A stretch of 64,000 nucleotides of DNA from Sarocladium kiliense (GCA_030734395.1 JAUZTG010000029.1:6758001-6822000), one strand, 5' to 3'; numbered from the stretch's first letter, positions 12,014 through 24,664 are shown. Program-made: numbers and translations. The notes: a model not told the origin generated them from the letters alone.

Positions 12014-15000
12014 TCAACGGAACGCAGCCTTGACATCCGCCCTGGGCCACTCAAACAGCACATCTCCGCCGTACACATCCGTCGTCACTCTTCCAATTCT
12101 GCCCTCCACATCTCCGTAGAATGCCTCGCACTCCTTCAGCACCTTGCCCACCAGCCCGCGGCTCAGGTTCGGGTCGTCTGCATCGCCAAAGTGCTTCTCC
12201 ACACGCTTTCGCAGAGCTTCGATGCCCTTGCGCACTTCCTTGGAGTCGTAGTTGCCCAGCACCTTGTTGAAGATATGCTTCGTGTTGGACGGCTGAGCAG
12301 CGATAGATGTAGGCGAGCGCCCGCTTTGAAGCTGGGCTTCGATGTTCTCCAGATGATCGAGCAGCTTGCCAAGGGGACGGCGCACAACGGCATTGACGTA
12401 CAAGCCCATATGCTCGTGATATTCATTATTGGCCTGGTCCTTCCACTCCTCCAGGAGATCCAATCCCTTCGTGTCCACCTCTTCCAAGAAATGGTTCATG
12501 TTCTCGATCAGTAGGATGTGGAAGTTGAGTGCCTCCTTGTCCTCAGGGTCGGCCGAGGCATTGGAGACCGCTACAGCAGGATTCTCCCGCGCAATGACCA
12601 TGAGCGAATCGAACATGGACTTCAAAATACGCTCGTACTCGCGGTCGATAGTGCGACGTAGTGGCAAGTTCGGGTCCAAGCCCACGAGCATGTTTTCGAC
12701 AGCCGTAGAGAAGCCAGGGAAGATACGAATGAATGAGATGACGCCTTTGCGCTTGTTGATCTTGACCTTGGTCTCCTCGATGGCTCGGATTTGCTCGTCG
12801 ACAAATTTCTTGAACCGCACTTCCAGGTTGTCATGCAGCTTCTGGAAAAGCGTGTTGAGGTAGTCCATATTGGACTGGCTCATGTCCGATTGTGTTTTCT
12901 CGATTATGGCGAGAACACCAACTCCTTGCCTGATCAAAGGTTAGTAGGTTGAACAGCCCAGTCAAACAAATAACTCACAGAGGATCTTGTCCAATGACCC
13001 ATTCCATCAGTCGCAAAAGTTCTGCTTCCAGAAATGAGAAAATGACTTCCATGGATCTCGTCACGCGGCGGGCCAGTTCTCGATCAGGCTCCATCAGACG
13101 TTGTCGTTTGAGGTCGCCGCCTCTCCTTTCACGAGGCGGGTAAGCGCTCACAGCATCCGGGAAATCGACCTGCTCCAGTGTAGATGCATGGAAGAAATCG
13201 ACAATGAAGTTTTGCTCCATCTGCACCAGCGGTAGTAAGTCATGCAAAACACCAGAAAACACCTCGTACGGTAGACTTCGGGTATCAGAACCAGACTTGT
13301 CCACATTCGTTCGGCTCTGTCCATCAGCCAGCGGTGACCGCAGTGCGCGAGCCAGCGTCTGACTTCGCTTGACAGTAAGCTTTCTTGCCGTACTTGCCAC
13401 GCCCTCCTGCTGCTTCTCGGCTTGGTATGAGAAGAGCAATTCCGCCTCCTCGCCCGTCAACTTTCGGGCATTCTTGCGCCATAGCCCAATGACGGTCTGG
13501 AATTCGCCCTTGTATAGCGGGTGGCCCGTGTCCTGGTAGATCTGGATGATGTGGTTCCAGTTCTCCAGGTCAACATCGCGAGCATAGAGCATAAGTGGAC
13601 TATACTTCCAGAGTAGATCCCTGCCAGCTTCGTGGTGGGTGGCATCGACTTTCTTTGATAGAGCGCCCTCCATAGATCGTTTCGTCTCGGCGAAGGCAGC
13701 ATCGAACTGTCGAGCCATAAAGTCGAGTAATCGTCGCATGAAGATGCTGCTCTCTTGAAGGTACATCTCCTTCTTCTCACGGACGATCCTCATGTTGCCG
13801 TAGTCACTGTTGAGGCCTGAAGGTTGATCTGCATCAAGGACCGCGTCCCCCGACTTGGCAGGATTGCCGCCCCCAAGGCTCGGATCGATCTTCATCATGG
13901 CCTTGAACAGAGTCACGAGTGAAGTCTCCAAGTCCTCTAGGCCGCGCATGTTATCCAGTGGTGCGAGTCGGAGCGCCTGAAGGTCTTGCTCGGTAATTGC
14001 GCATGTCTCCAGGAGGGCTTCCAACTCCTGCTTGAGCAGCTTTTGATTGGCAGTCTGCACTTGAAGACCTTGGCCTTGTGCCTCGATATATGCAATATCA
14101 TCTGAAAGAGTAGAGAGCTCGACGGAGTACAGTGTCAACAGGTTATCGAGCTCTTCGCACTCAGTGATGGCCAGGTCGATACCCGACTTGATGGCATCGA
14201 CCCGCTCATCTTCTTCCTCAAATCGGGCGAGCCAGCCTCCAGCCTGTGCCTTGTTTATCTCACGATCGAGGTCGATCTTGATCTCATCCAGCGTTCGTGA
14301 GCGCATCTGCTCCCCAGGCACCCAGCCGAAATAGTCCAACCAATGAGTAAAAGTCTCGCTTCTCTCATCAAGCACCGTTGGGTTGATGCCAAGGCTCTGC
14401 AGGTATTTGGAGTCATTCCCAGTGATGACTGATCGGCGAGGCTCATCCTCCGTCTTCTCTTTGTCGGCTTTGGGGGCAGCTTTTGGCGGAGCCTGCACAC
14501 TGCTTGGTCGGCTGGAGTTTGGCACGGTGACCTTGACTTCAGGAACAGCGGCCTTCGCTTCTGACCCTGACTTCTTTGGAGTTCCAGGCGTCGATGGTTG
14601 TGGCGGTTCCTCCTTCGGCTTTTCAGGGGTAGCTGGACGTGGCGGCGCAGGAACAACACCTGTGATACCATCCGGTCCCTCCGTGGACTTGCTCTGAGCC
14701 GCCTGGCGCAAACGTTCTCCAGCTCCTCCAGGGCGGGGTTTGAATGCATTGGCAGCATTGGCAGCTTTCCATAACGCACCAGCAATATCGCCTTTTGACC
14801 GCTTCGACTTGATCATGGGTCCGAGTCCAGGTCTGGTCTCCTCCACTGGCTCGGGCGGTGGCTCTGGAATCTCGACAGGCGTATCTGAAGGGGTTGGGAA
14901 AGCCGGTGATGGTGCTCCTGTAGATGACAATGGGGCAGCCGATGGGCTCTTAAGTTGTGGCTGGGAATCAGACTTGGGTGATTCCAGCTTGCGCTCCTCC

Positions 15001-16392
15001 ATCTTCGCCAAGAATGATGGCGTTGTTTTCTGGTCAGATCCGTCCCTGGCTAATGGCATGTCCGGTATAGACCGCATGCTGCTGGGATCTTTCCTTGGAG
15101 AAGGCCGATCAGAGTTTCGAGGTGGCGGTGCAACATTATCTCGCTTAGCACCTGGGCTCATCAAGGGCTTAGGGACAAGGTCGCGGTCCATGGGTCTCGT
15201 AGGGTCCATAGGCGGTCGTTTGCGTTCTGGTGGAGCTTGTTCTTGAGGCGGAGGTTGCTTCGGTGATACAAGAGCCTGAGGAGTAGGTGGTAGAGGTTCT
15301 TTAGGAGGTTGTCCCGGAGGCTCGAGTGTTTCTCGAGACTCTCCAAACCTGGCAAAGGCCCCGGGGCCAGCCATTCCGTTGCGAGATCTGGGGGGGATGC
15401 TGGAACCATCGTCGCTTCTGTTGGCGAAGTTTGTAGCTACTGAGTCCTGGCTCTTGTTCTCTTGTGCCATTCGGCGCAGCGGTCGTTCTCGCGATGCAGT
15501 CGAGTCGAAGCTTCCAGACGGAGACCCATTGGGAGGTGCGCGGACGACGGGAGGTCGTTGATTACGGGGAGCATCTGGCACACCCGGTGAAGACAAGACA
15601 GATGAGGGAGGTGGTCCAGCCTGTGGTCTGGCCAGATCGGGTCCTGGAGGCGGCGCAGATGGTCCAGCAGAGCCAGACGAGCCCGGTGGTCTCGGGGGCG
15701 GCGCTGAACCACTAGGCTGACGCCTGCCAGCTCCGAGAACGAGCTCTAGCTCTCTTTGATCAAAGCCTATTAGTTCTGGCACCCTCCCACCAGTGTATTT
15801 GCCATAAATCTTGACCAAGCTCGCGATGAAGAACTTCTTCTCCTTGTCTGCTTGGGCCTGCCAGTAGTACGGCTTTCCGAGGGCAACGAGAAAGCCCGTC
15901 TCGCCTGCCCATTCTTTGTTGTTCGGAGGTACGTTGGGGCCGGTGTAGGATTCGATCGCAGTCAAGTCGTTGAGGTCCCATGTCTTGCCGATGGAGAATG
16001 TGCCGTTGGGGTTCTCCTTGGACTTGTGGAGGCGTACGCGGCCAGATCTTCGGAAGGCAACGATGATGACTCGGGGTTTCTCGGATTGACCTGATCGTGC
16101 TTCAGGAGGAGGAGGAGACATAGGATGGGAGGAGAATTCGGTGATTCGGATATGGGTTACATAGGTCTCGAGCACTGGGAGGTTGGGTCAGCGATGACGA
16201 CGTGGGGTGCAGCACGCAGCACAGAGCGAGCGCAGCTGGAGAGAGAGACACAGAGAGAGAGGGGAGAGACGCACGGGAGCCATCGGTGTCCTTCTTGTAG
16301 AAGCAGCTGTCAATGATGCGGCGCTTCTCATCCTCAAAGCGCTCGGCCCTATTGGCGGCCGAGGCTGGGCCAGCTCCATTGGCGGGATTCAT
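12014..16392 (-). CDS. sec3: exocyst complex component Sec3
   Basis: Three exons on the minus strand, 16275-16392, 12979-16174 and 12014-12929, give 1409 residues with phase kept across GT-AG introns of 100 and 49 nt. Residues about 70-185 form the Sec3 N-terminal PIP2-binding PH-like domain (KPRVIIVAFRRSGRVRLHKS and EWAGETGFLVALGKPYYWQA). A long Pro/Ser-rich disordered linker follows. From about residue 630 there are coiled-coil and helical-bundle segments (YLQSLGINPTVLDERSETFT; DLDREINKAQAGGWLARFEE) running to the C-terminus, as in Sec3. The protein tethers secretory vesicles to the plasma membrane at hyphal tips and binds Rho-family GTPases and phosphoinositides. Length and order fit fungal Sec3. 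The 118-nt first coding exon starts MNPANGAGPASAANRAERFE. Confidence 0.93.
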
Positions 16393-17297
16393 TGCCTCGC
16401 CTGGAGGGGATCATGAAGGGGTGGTGGGAGAAGCGGCGAGGCGAGCAGTCGGAAGCATGATCGCCGCTTCTCGAGACGTGCAGGGTGTAAAGCTGAAGCT
16501 GTAGACGCGGCTGCAGATGATGGGCGCAGGTGTTGAAGCAGGAGGGTCGTTGTCGCTGCGATCGAGGTCAAGTCATGGTGTTGTTGTTCTGCAGGGGCGG
16601 TCGACGACAGCGTCGTTGGGTTCCTGGCTGGATGGGGTCCATGGGCTTGCCGACCTAACCTAGACCCCTTCTTCGTCACTGGACGACTTTCGGTTACGCG
16701 CATGCTCTCAGCTCGTCTACAATTGGAAAAGAGTCGAAAGTAAGATGGTTAATACAAAAATTACTGAAGAAAGAACCATTAAAAATCCCAGTGGTCTCAT
16801 AGAATAATGAAAATAATTAACTACGATGGTAGGAAAGGCAAGGATTGAAGACCGGAGCTGTGTTCCACACGCAGACACATGCCGTACTCTAGACGCCATG
16901 GGAAGATACTAGATAGCAAAATAAAAAATGATAGCCGGGAGGTTGGATAGGAGACAATCTAGAAGATCAAAGAGAAGCATAGCCTGTAGACTAGTGTGAC
17001 AGTATTTGGTGATACTTGCTCCATGGTCTGCTTCCCAATGCACCCCGTGGCCTGCCATCTACACGTATGTTCCCAATGTTTGGCTCGAGCCTCTTTCTCC
17101 CGCATCTTGTATTTCGAGTCAACTTTATGTATTATGGTCATGTATGTATTCTGACCATTAGCTATGAGCACCGAGGTAGTCAGGAGTACCAGCTCCAGGA
17201 ACCACATTTACAAACGACCACGCTGATACGATGCACACCATCTCCGGACCGAAGACCTGAACAACCTCCTATGCAGCCTACACTTCACCTCCATCCA
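16393..17297. other. intergenic region upstream of Sec3
   Basis: About 0.9 kb between Sec3 and the 3' end of the secreted-protein gene, both on the minus strand. It should hold the Sec3 promoter. I see no gene or RNA in it. Confidence 0.5.
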
Positions 17298-19840
17298 TTA
17301 CTCCGATCCGCAAATAGCTTCCAGAGCCATGTCCTCGATCTGGCCAACACCTTCAAACCCTGCAAGCTTAGGCGCGTACCTCATCGCCGCTAAAGCGAGA
17401 GCATTGACGATGGCCTCGCAGAAGAATTGTGCGACTGCGTTGTCGAAGCCAGTCTCTTTCTTCTTCAATTCGAATCGGATGCCTAAATTGTTGAGGTATG
17501 GGTCGGCTTGTGTTCCCAGGATAGTAGCTGTGAAAGTAGAAGACGAGCAGTCAGTACCTCGATCTTGTCTTGTCTTGCCTTGCGTTGGTAGAAGTACTCA
17601 CTAATGATCTTGGGTCCTGCGCACATATTGGTGGAGTATGTGCACATCATATCATTCACAGTTCCATCCGGATCACTTGGCGGAATCCGCTTCCTGAGCT
17701 GACGCTCGCCAGTCTCTTCGTCCCAGTATACTTCAGGGGGTGGCGGATGCCTCTTCTCAGGCAAAGGTCCTTCCTCGCAGCCGCTCTCGCCTGAGTCTGC
17801 GGGATCTTTGTAGGTTACTTCTTCACAGGAGTCGCGAGTGGCCTCGACCATGCCTGAGACTGCTCCGTAGATCATGAAGTCGCGTGAAGATGTGCTGTTG
17901 CTGTAGCGAAAGACAAGTTAACGCGGATAAAGCTTCGGAGACAGATTGACTGATCCATGCATGGAGTGGACTTACTAGTAACTATCATCAACGTTTGCCT
18001 CAAGGATCATATACTCAACGCCCTCGTCAACAATAAGCGGAACATCGGCCACCTCAAACGCCGTCGTATCGCAGGTATCCTGATCACCAGGACAAGCCTC
18101 GCGTAGTTTGTCAACCAGCGTCTGGCCAATCGTCACACCCTCATCCTCATTGAAGGCAGTGCCGAGGGAAACAGATGTGTCTGATATATACAGCGCATAC
18201 GTCGGTCGAGGTGGTACACAGCCCTCTATGGGCTCACACCAGTCCGGGTCATGGTTCTCGACACCACCAGGTCCGGCACAGACATCACAACCGATAGTGT
18301 ATGTGACTGTGACTTCTGTGACGGGGTTCTCTGTTCCTGTGGGGAGGGTCATGTAGTGGCAGCTTTCTGTGACGACCGAAGGGTTCTCGACTGTGAGCAG
18401 AGGCAGAGTCCTGGTTTCGTCGCCTATATGGCATCTGCAGAAAGCACTGGTGTACTGGTCTGGAAGAGCGTTCTGCATCCAACATTCAGGCACCTCGGGA
18501 GGCGGCGTAGGGGCTGGGGGTTGCTCAGCCTCGGGCTCTTTGCACTTGCACTCGCCGTCGATACACTGTCTCTCCAGACCGTCCTCACAGTCGAGATCTT
18601 GGCAATTGTCAGGGGACTCGCAGGAATTATCCGGAGGAGGTTCACTCTCGACGCATGTGCACTTGTTGTCTTTGCATGTTACGACTCCTCCTCCTCCTCC
18701 GGCACACATGGAGGGCGGACACTGTGAATCGTCCTGGCAACTACCATCGCCATCGCCGTCTCCTTCACCCTCGCCACCAGCAGGCTCCGGCATGTGATCG
18801 ATGGTGACTGGCTCGATCGGACCAGGTGCAGTAAGGCATGACTCCTGACGAGTCTCATATCGCCTTCTCTTAGCAGCTGGGGGATCCTCTCCAGCGTTTG
18901 AAGGAGGTTCCTCACCGGGAGGGTTGGACTCGCACCCTTCCTGACTTGACGATGGACCCTCTGTGATGTCCATGTTGTTGTTCGCTTCGACTTGAGGCTG
19001 AGGTGTGTTCTGAAGTGAAGCCCACTCCACGCCAAGGTCATCTGCAATTGTCTGGCAGCTTTGGCGGGAGCCCAGGAACTGGTTGTTGGGATTGCAAGCC
19101 TCGATAGGCAATCCTTTGTTCTTCTCGTCTTCGGAAGAGTTTGGGTAGTAGCCCCAGGTGACCACCTTGGAACCCTGAGGGTACTTGACGTCCCGCGCCT
19201 TTTGAGGATTATTGGCCGCATTGGTCAAGGCCCATGTCGGTTTGCCCTCGTCGTTCTTGGGCGGTGGCCAAAGATAATCGCTTCTGAAGTGACGCTGCCG
19301 TTCAAAGTGGAAGTAAACAGTATCCTCGGCGTGATACTTCTGATTCTTGATGAGAGCGTTATTGTCAGATCTCACAGCTCGTGAGGACCAAACAGGGGCC
19401 CAGAGATACCGACGCCATGAGTTGTACCCTTGGCGGCGTTTCTTAGGTGCACCACTCATGTCATCGTGGAAGCGCCCCTTGGCTTTTGTTGCTAGATATA
19501 CTCTGTGGTCCTGAGGGACCCAGAGAGCGGACAGAATGCATTGGCCGTATTCTGTCTCGAAAGTCTTGCGGTCTTGCTCGTTCTCGACAAGCCAGTTGAA
19601 GCCGCCACTGGCAAAGAGGTAGAGTTCCTCCATGGACAAGTCGGCTTTGTCTTGGGGGACTTCGACCTCACCGATGAAGGTGGTTTCGGCTCCCTCATTA
19701 CCATAAGGCTTCCTCATTGCATACTTTTCTGAGGTTCCCTTTATGCTGCCACGGTCGACCTGCGTCGCCCCTAGGACCAAGGGGGCGAGGAAGGCAACCA
19801 GGGCCAAGCCACGAGCTGGCCACATGATAGTCGAGTTCAA
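17298..19840 (-). CDS. large secreted Cys-rich protein with a possible deaminase-like HAED motif
   Basis: Exons 17976-19840, 17602-17900 and 17298-17527 give 797 residues; all junctions are GT-AG with phase kept. Residues 1-25 form a signal peptide (LALVAFLAPLVLGA). The N-terminal half has NQKYHAEDTVYFHFE (H170, E172), then a strand-like SKVVTWGYYP and LGSRQSCQTIADDLGVEW with Cys at 249 and 262; this order recalls the zinc ligands of deaminase-fold proteins. Residues about 367-435 contain two Cys-rich EGF-like blocks. The C-terminal third has paired Cys, YYNSTSSRDFMIYGAV and a closing FFCEAIVNALALAAM...LEAICGSE. I infer an extracellular or wall-associated role. The deaminase idea is an inference from spacing only; the zinc-binding Cys pair is unusually far apart. 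Confidence 0.78.
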
Positions 19841-20840
19841 ACAATGATCTTATAATATGGAAAAGGGGTCAAGGCAAACAGACAGGAAAGATCTGGCTTT
19901 CAAACTCAATGCATTGTCCATCCCAATCCTCGGCGCCAAGTGCCTACTTCTTATACATGCCGTTTGATGCTGTACTGAACTCTATGGAACCGAATTGAAC
20001 TGATCGGCTTTGCTCTGTAACTCAGCAGAGCTGCTTGAGAGAGCGCCATATGAGTAATTCATGATGACGCCCCCAATCTCTCGAGGATCCAATGCTTTGC
20101 CGCATTCACAGCCTTGTCTGTCTTCGTCCAGCCATGACGAAGGTGTTCCTTGATGGTGATGTTCGAGAATAGCTTCGTTGAAACAAAGAGCAGGATTCGA
20201 GGAATCATCGACAAACTTCCATAGTAAGCTTATCTCGTCTACTTGGTGTAAGCTTAGCCGATGAGGATCCAGTGTATTCCTACGATGATCATTATCGAAT
20301 CCGGCGACTTGAAAGCAGTCTTTCGAGGATCCTCATCAATCGATTCCCTTGTAAGTAGCTTCATTTAGCTGTTGGTCCTGTTCAGCGATCTGCATTTCCT
20401 TGACTGAATAAGGTATTCCGTCGCGGAACGGCGCAGAATACACCCCATGCGCCACAAACAGCCAGAGTTACTGGAACGTCGGATGAGGCACAGTTTAGGT
20501 TTCTATATGTTTTAAGGTTCCAAGTTTCAGAGGATGATGTCATGAGCTATACGCAGGAACCGTAAGAAAAGTGTGAATGCTGCAGATTACGCCGCATCCA
20601 CAGCAAAAGCTACCATCGATAGGCCACCTCTTTATATCAACCTCGTAATCCTTGGCGGCACAGCAAAACCTTGTGGCCCGACTTCGATTCATCTGGCCTC
20701 TGCTTTTGCCTTTCTTACTTGAGTCGTTGGCCAGGAAAAGGAACCGTCGCAGGGTTACTTGACTCAAGCTTTCTCACGTCTTATCCGCTGCATAAGCCAG
20801 AACCCTGTCACTTCGCTGCGCCAATTGCAACCCACACACC
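19841..20840. other. divergent intergenic region
   Basis: This 1 kb lies between the start of the secreted-protein gene (minus) and the start of the F-box-like gene (plus), so it carries both promoters. No coding potential is evident. The motif GAGGATCC recurs three times (about 20084, 20264 and 20326), the last within a palindromic ATGAGGATCCTC-type context on the complementary strand; significance is unclear. Confidence 0.5.
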
Positions 20841-21923
20841 ATGGCTGGCACATGCGCGTCGTTCCCATTCTTCAAACTTCCCGTGGAGCTCCGATATCGC
20901 GTCCTGCTACAGAGCGATCTTGTCACTCCGTGCCGCTACTTCGAGTACAGCGGCGGCAAGTTCTCGGCTGCGCATGGCCCGCAGACGGAGGAGCCGCGCG
21001 AAGAACGACTTAGGCGAGAATCAGAGGATGCTGATGGAAATACTGTGCCGCAGATATTGAACCATGACGCGGACTGGGCCCGCGGCTGGAGACCTCCAGA
21101 CGCTCTTTTCTCGGTCAGTAGAGCCTTTGCGGCCCTAGCCCAGAGCGTGCTTCTGTCAGAGAACCATGCTGAGGCAAGCGGCGGCGGTCTATCAGAGGAG
21201 GAATATGAGTGTTTGGCTGAAAAAGACGACGAAAAGGCGTGGGAGGAGGCTCTTCGCCGTGACGCAGCTACTTGCCAGGCTGCTATGTTAGTCTCTGGCG
21301 CTTCTCGCTATGAGTTCCTGGCAAGTCTTCGGTCGCTGGAGATCAGCTTCCCAAGATCCTACGGAGACGGGAGTGCGCCGTCCGGGGCAGTGATGCAGTG
21401 GCGAGAGGCTGCGCAGCGCTTTCGCAAGACATTGAACCCTCGGCGACTCATCATGCACATCAAGGGAGATGGATCGATCTCGGTTCTGCAGACAGTGTTT
21501 GGGACGCATCCGCTTGTTTTCCGAACAGAGAACTTGGAAAGTAACAGCATTCTCGATCAGGTACGACAATCGGTGGACATGTACTGGCCATTGGACAGAC
21601 TTGCACGGCTGGACGGCGTGCGCATGTTCCTCTGGGATGTCGACAAGGGAGTCGAGGGCAGCAAGCTGGTCTATTACTGCCGTCACCTGAGCGAGGAACT
21701 GCCACGGATGGCGGGAGACATGGACCTTTGCGAACCTTTGCCATCGCCGATCTTTCATACTCAAAGGCAGTGCCAAAGCCTTGATGGTGATAGTGCAGAG
21801 ACTGAAAGTGGTGGACAGGGTGACAAGCAAACTACAGCTTGGGTCGAGGGGATCTTCGCGCGGCCTGGAGATGAAGACGAACGGTGGATAAACTATTATA
21901 AGGAACTAGAGGATCGAAGATAA
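20841..21923 (+). CDS. F-box-like protein of unknown target
   Basis: Intronless frame of 360 residues from ATG 20841 to TAA 21921-21923. The N-terminus, FPFFKLPVELRYRVLLQSD, has the Leu-Pro-x-Glu-Leu-Arg core seen at the start of many fungal F-box and F-box-like proteins, followed by LVTPCRYFEY as in a common Pezizomycotina family with this opening. The remainder is helical with an acidic segment (residues about 50-65 and 115-135) and no catalytic motif. F-box proteins recruit substrates to SCF ubiquitin ligases, but the remainder shows no recognisable WD40 or LRR substrate-binding domain, so the target is unknown. It is convergent with the Zn2Cys6 regulator downstream. Confidence 0.75.
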   Translation: MAGTCASFPFFKLPVELRYRVLLQSDLVTPCRYFEYSGGKFSAAHGPQTEEPREERLRRESEDADGNTVPQILNHDADWARGWRPPDALFSVSRAFAALAQSVLLSENHAEASGGGLSEEEYECLAEKDDEKAWEEALRRDAATCQAAMLVSGASRYEFLASLRSLEISFPRSYGDGSAPSGAVMQWREAAQRFRKTLNPRRLIMHIKGDGSISVLQTVFGTHPLVFRTENLESNSILDQVRQSVDMYWPLDRLARLDGVRMFLWDVDKGVEGSKLVYYCRHLSEELPRMAGDMDLCEPLPSPIFHTQRQCQSLDGDSAETESGGQGDKQTTAWVEGIFARPGDEDERWINYYKELEDRR

Positions 21924-22252
21924 AAGGACTGTACATTGGAAGAGCGAGAGAGGAGAGTCTTCCGATCACCCTTGCGCTGAGGGTGACTAACATACACAAC
22001 AATGAGGAGGAAGGTCAGTCGAGGGTTCAAGAGAACAACAATTAGCATGCGCAATGGAAATAGCGCCAACAATTAGCCTGCATCATGAAGCGATTGGAAG
22101 AAGTCGTAACAAAGCCACGGTGAAGCGACACGGATACTATGCCAAAAATACAAGACCCGACATATCAGGCAGTCAACTCCGTTTGTCTAGCATGTCCCCT
22201 TTTAACACAGTGACAAGCCCTGTTAAGAAGGAAAAAGAGGCCTGCTGAACCC
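21924..22252. other. short convergent intergenic region
   Basis: 329 nt between two converging stop codons. It holds 3' untranslated sequence only, as far as I can see. Confidence 0.5.
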
Positions 22253-24664
22253 TCAGTCAATGTCAAACTTGCCAAACTCGTCGAGAAGCCGCTGAAGTTG
22301 TATATCGCTCCATCTCCCCTTCTGACTGTCCCGCGATGGGGTTGGCAGGAAGCCCGCCACAGCATGATGCAAGAGTCCATCTGCCCTGTGGTGAAGATTA
22401 TGGAAATACCGAGCCATGTACTCAGGAATCTGCAGACTGTACCGCTTGAATGCGGCACGGATGCCACTCAGGACGTCGGTCGCCAACGGAAGCATGGGTC
22501 TCATCTCGTGTAAGCACTGACAGGCACGGACGAGGGTGTCCATCCTGACCGGTTCCCCGTCACGATGCAATAGCAGTATGTACGCGACGCTACCTAAGGG
22601 ATGGGTGAGGTAGTATTCAAAGCGAATCTGGCCAAAGGCGCGGAATGTCCAGATGATCGACATGAGATTGTTTGCATGCATTGTGCATTGGTCTCTGGGA
22701 TTGAACCTGCCAAACTCTTGTTTGGTGAAACCGGCAAAGGGGCGGAGGATGGCTACGAGCATCACCTCCACATAGACACTGAGCACATTGGATCAGTCAC
22801 CAGAAGAGCCGACTTCCTGGGTGACGGAGATACTTACTGTTGTAGCACGGCAGCAGGCAACACCACCAGTTCAAATCTAAGGCAGCTTGGGCAACGGAGC
22901 TTCCAGTCAGTGAAAGCATCGTATAGTTGCAAAGCGCGTGCTGGGTTCTCTAGGGGGCTGGACTCGTGACTTTCAGGATGGAGGAAATCAAGAGCCTCTT
23001 CAACCAACTCGGAGAGCAGGGCATCTAACTCCCTGATCTCGACTTGCATCCACGGCTGGGATTTGATAGACATGGGATACGGGTACCACCAATAGCCGAT
23101 ACAGTCGGGGCGTCGCAGAGGAAAATCCGGCTCGCGCCACAGCTTGTCGATCTTTGGTCTGCGAGCCTGTTTCTTGAAGCCAAAGGCTTCTGTAGAGCGC
23201 CTTCGGCAGCACGTCAGCAGGCGTAGCAAAGTGCAGCGCTTCAGATACGAACCACTCGAGACAGTAGATTCCCCACAGACACCACGACATGGCATGTCTC
23301 TCTCGTAGTCTTCGCGGCTCATCATTCACAGAATGCAATTGGAGCACCTCATGGTTGTTCAGTGCCTTGTAGACATCGATGGCGCGGTTGAAGTACTGGA
23401 CAGATTTGGTGCCAACACCGATGTTGCCTTCGTATATAAACAGCATGTAGATGCCTTGAAGCAGGACAATAGAAGACTGAGTGATCTTTTGCAGTAGGAG
23501 CTCAGCCTCGTCCGCCCAGCGCCTCCCCCGGCTCGTGCTGTCGTTTGCAGTCTTGAATGTAGCGGGGTCATGTGTGTAAAGCTGGCATATTGGTTAGCTG
23601 CTTTGCTGGCCTGGCGAAATTAATGAAGTCAAACTTACACAGCTGATGGCAAGAAGAGCGTTGACCAAGAACCGGGAGCAGAAATGAGCTGGATGCCCGC
23701 CAGCGGTGTCAGGGTCTAAAGCCACGACATCCCCTTCAAAGATAGGTCGGTAGAGGAGATGCTCCACGGCATTGTCCCATGTGAAGGCCATGTTGACCAA
23801 ATGATTCATGTGGGCGTCGTCAGTTGATACACTGGTCCAGCGTGATAGAGGCAGGCTTCGACCAGGCACATCCACGAATACGTCTCGGTCCACATCCCGA
23901 TCCTGAAGGTTAGACATGTACTGCCTCTCGAAGACAAAGCCAGGATCATCCGATCTGTTCAGAGCAATCAGCATCGAGGAGAGCCTGTGTTGTTGAAGAG
24001 ACGAACGGCGATTTCAGTCGTCGCCTCTTGTGAGTCTCTGAGTCGATGGCGGAGGTGACTGGATCCTCCCCCGAAGAGGCCCCTGTTGCAACTGACGAAG
24101 CGGCCAGGAGGAGCTGGGCTTCCGCTACAGAGTCGACAGCCGCATCGATATCGTCGGCCTCTCTGAGCCGACGCAATGCTTCGTCTGACTCGGCAGTCGG
24201 GCCGCTACGAAGGAGGTCCAGGACCGTCTTGTAGTTCCTGATGCGTTGATGGCTGGGCCTGGCCATTACAAACTCGCACTGCAAGTTCTTCACCACGCAC
24301 TGATTGCAGCGTGGCTGCGAACCGTCGCACTGTTGTCATACTGGTCACTTCTCTTGATCGTTGTCTAGAAGTTCCGGTGGTAGGAGGAGGGGGGGGGGGT
24401 CCTGGGTCCTGGCCGGGTTGTTGCTATTATACCTACCTTTACCTTTCGACTTCGGCAATCTAATCGGGCGAATTAGCCCAGTGTTCACATCCCCTGGTTC
24501 ACGCAGGGCGCCTGTCAGATCGTACTGTTACAGGCATTGCTCACGACACGCCGCCTTGGAGGTAGCGAGACGGTCTGTGAGGACGGCCCGGCCACTGCGT
24601 TCTCACGCGGCTGGCTGGCGACCCGAGGCAAAAGCGCGGGCAGCTGTTTGCGCGGGATCGACAT
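22253..24664 (-). CDS. Zn(II)2Cys6 fungal transcription factor
   Basis: Seven exons are proposed: 24526-24664, 24437-24459, 24007-24329, 23639-23954, 23213-23581, 22838-23166 and 22253-22778, giving 674 residues. The zinc cluster ACNNCRSRKVKCDGSQPRCN continuing QCVVKNLQC has the exact C-x2-C-x6-C-x6-C-x2-C-x6-C spacing and is only produced when exon 2, just 23 nt, is spliced in. Downstream is the fungal-specific regulatory middle homology region, with FATPAD, LWREPDFPLRRPDCIGYWWY and later RPMLPLATDVLSGIRAAFKR. The intron at 23167-23212 (46 nt, donor GTGCTG) is the least certain junction, chosen because it restores the conserved frame. It is divergent from an MFS carrier, which may be its target. 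The inducer is unknown. Confidence 0.88.
24437..24459 (-). other. 23-nt micro-exon encoding part of a zinc cluster
   Basis: Flanked by TAG acceptor and GTAGGT donor on the minus strand, it supplies codons for the second zinc-cluster Cys and the CRSRKVK basic segment. Without it the cluster cannot be assembled in frame. Confidence 0.75.

Noticed and set aside
20080..20340. Recurring GAGGATCC and AAGCTT motifs as transposon remnants
   Set aside because: Only short matches, with no terminal inverted repeats, target duplication or transposase fragment.
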